Shown here in pieces: positions 62,684-64,000 of a stretch of DNA of 64,000 nt. A program made the translations under genes and the position numbers. Positions within the stretch are counted from its first letter, which is position 1. Each line of letters opens with the position of its first letter. The notes under the pieces are model-generated. The model saw only the letters and a program-made list of their open reading frames with translations, was not told where the DNA came from and made no database searches. The stretch covers positions 482,353 to 546,352 of the forward strand of contig NW_008706978.1 of the NCBI RefSeq assembly GCF_000327385.1. Reading direction: 5' to 3'. Source of the stretch: Lottia gigantea. Taxonomy: Eukaryota > Mollusca > Gastropoda > Lottiidae.

Positions 62684-63717
62684 CATAAGTTACCAGTGAT
62701 CATACAGAGAAACTTTGTGTTGGATTGGATTTTAGATAAAGGATATTACAAGCACGGCTAAATATGAAAAAGATGTTTTTAATCAAGACAAGGTACTTTA
62801 ATTTGCCTAAAGTGAAAAAAATATGAGTGCAATAACAAAGATTTTAATTTTTCACAAATATTAAGAAAAGCTGTGCGCTTCCATTTTTATATGTATAAAA
62901 AAATTAATGAATACTAAAGAAGAGAGATACAAAGTAAATCTGCTCAAAGTGAAGTGCTGTTTTTTAAAACAGAATCAGAAAACTGGAGTTTGGTTGAAGT
63001 TACATTTGAATTCCTGAACTGGAAAAAATGAAAAGGTTTGCACACTGCTGAGATAAATAGATAAACTATAAATGAAGTGTGGAGAAAGTTTTCATTTCAA
63101 GTTCTTGAGGTTTTTTGAGTAAAAATGAATTAAAATGGCGAAATATATACCATTATGTATCAGGGGCACAAAATAATAGACAACTTTTGTGAAGAAATAA
63201 CCTCTGGTCTACCCTTGGTAACATTATAAAGAGCTTCAAATACAAGATTCGGGGATGAGGAATGTATCTCTTCATAAATGTGATAAGTTTGAAGTGAATC
63301 CATATATCATCATAATCATTTCCAATATCCATTTCTATAACTTGTACAAACTAATCAACAGACTGAACTCTAAATAGATTTTATGTTATTTAAGGTTTGG
63401 ACAATAGGTATTGTTTTATATTGTTTGATTTTATAGTTGTCATTTCATTCATTCAATAATCTATCCTGATCATTTTTATTTTAAGTCAATAGATGATCAT
63501 TTCAACATGTAATTTTAAGTCAATAGATATATACATGATTTGAGAGCTTGCTTGGCAAATGGTAGCATTTTTCTTAGAAAATAATATTGAATTATTTAGA
63601 ATTAATTTGTAATCTGTAATCTATTGAATCTATTGCGTTGCTTTAGCGGTATATTGAAACTTTTCTAAATCAGCAACATTATGCAGGCATTTAATATTCA
63701 TTATAGATTATAATTGA

Positions 63718-63979
63718 TTAAAGGAATACTACCTCTTAGAATGGACATATTAAAACTTTAATTCTTAAACTTGGTCAACAAGTGTATGTATATATTCATC
63801 AGTTGAACTAACCAGGTGTCATGACTAAAGAATAGAATTTCTATATAAGACGATATATCTATTAAACTAAATAATTATTGAAACGCACTTCTAAGCATGA
63901 TTCAAAATTACTTAGTTTAATGGATTTGATTATAGACAGATTCTTTCAATTGTCATCCTAAGAGGTAGGTTACCTTTAA
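63718..63979. mobile_element. MITE family B-related copy
   Basis: It starts TTAAAGGAATACTACCTCTT and ends CCTAAGAGGTAGGTTACCTTTAA. The middle has AAACTAAATAATTATTGAAA and AAAATTACTTAGTTTAATGG as a hairpin. It is 262 bases and lies about 1 kb after the SPPL3 stop codon. The SPPL3 poly(A) site was not found. Confidence 0.75.
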
Positions 63980-64000
63980 ATGTAAAATTGAGGGGCGCTC

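Overview
The window is AT-rich animal DNA with conserved, multi-exon, intron-rich genes. It most likely comes from a marine mollusc, or at least a lophotrochozoan. The conserved genes only prove an animal. The mollusc call rests on the C-type lectin/PAN membrane protein, the crowd of short TTAA-ended DNA elements, and the Penelope-like and tRNA-SINE debris. Class and species cannot be read from it.

Layout from left to right: (1) 1098-7172, the 3' part of a gene for a membrane protein with a C-type lectin domain and a PAN/apple domain (5' exons lie outside the window), with a 1.1-kb minisatellite in an intron; (2) 7.3-12.0 kb, gene-free and full of repeats; (3) 12135-14498, an alpha-tubulin gene with a TATA box; (4) 14.6-18.2 kb, no gene, with a LINE relic and an 800-base pyrimidine tract; (5) 18205-22619, the ubiquitin-conjugating enzyme UBE2L3; (6) 31279-26354 on the minus strand, Derlin-2/3; (7) 31638-39005, SUDS3, head to head with Derlin across 358 bases; (8) 39.0-46.8 kb, no gene, with a Penelope-like fragment; (9) 46785-62683, the intramembrane protease SPPL3 in 13 coding exons.

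The exon models for UBE2L3, Derlin, SUDS3 and SPPL3 were assembled by hand from splice signals, reading phase and remembered family sequence. Every model closes in frame at close to the usual length (154, 248, 314 and 393 residues). The neighbours do not form a pathway. Derlin (ER-associated degradation) and SUDS3 (Sin3/HDAC co-repressor) probably share a two-way promoter. Both genes carry what looks like a U12-type (minor spliceosome) intron: AT-AC in SUDS3 and GT-AG in Derlin.

Most of the remaining sequence is repeats: five families of short inverted-repeat elements that share TTAAAG...CTTTAA ends, several hAT-like elements (two with perfect 8-base target duplications), tRNA-derived SINEs (two of them inserted head-on at the same target), and several minisatellites. 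I found no CRISPR array, operon or clearly new protein system. The most interesting signals are the minor-intron pair, the TTAA element group, the double SINE insertion and a minisatellite that grew inside a hAT-like element.
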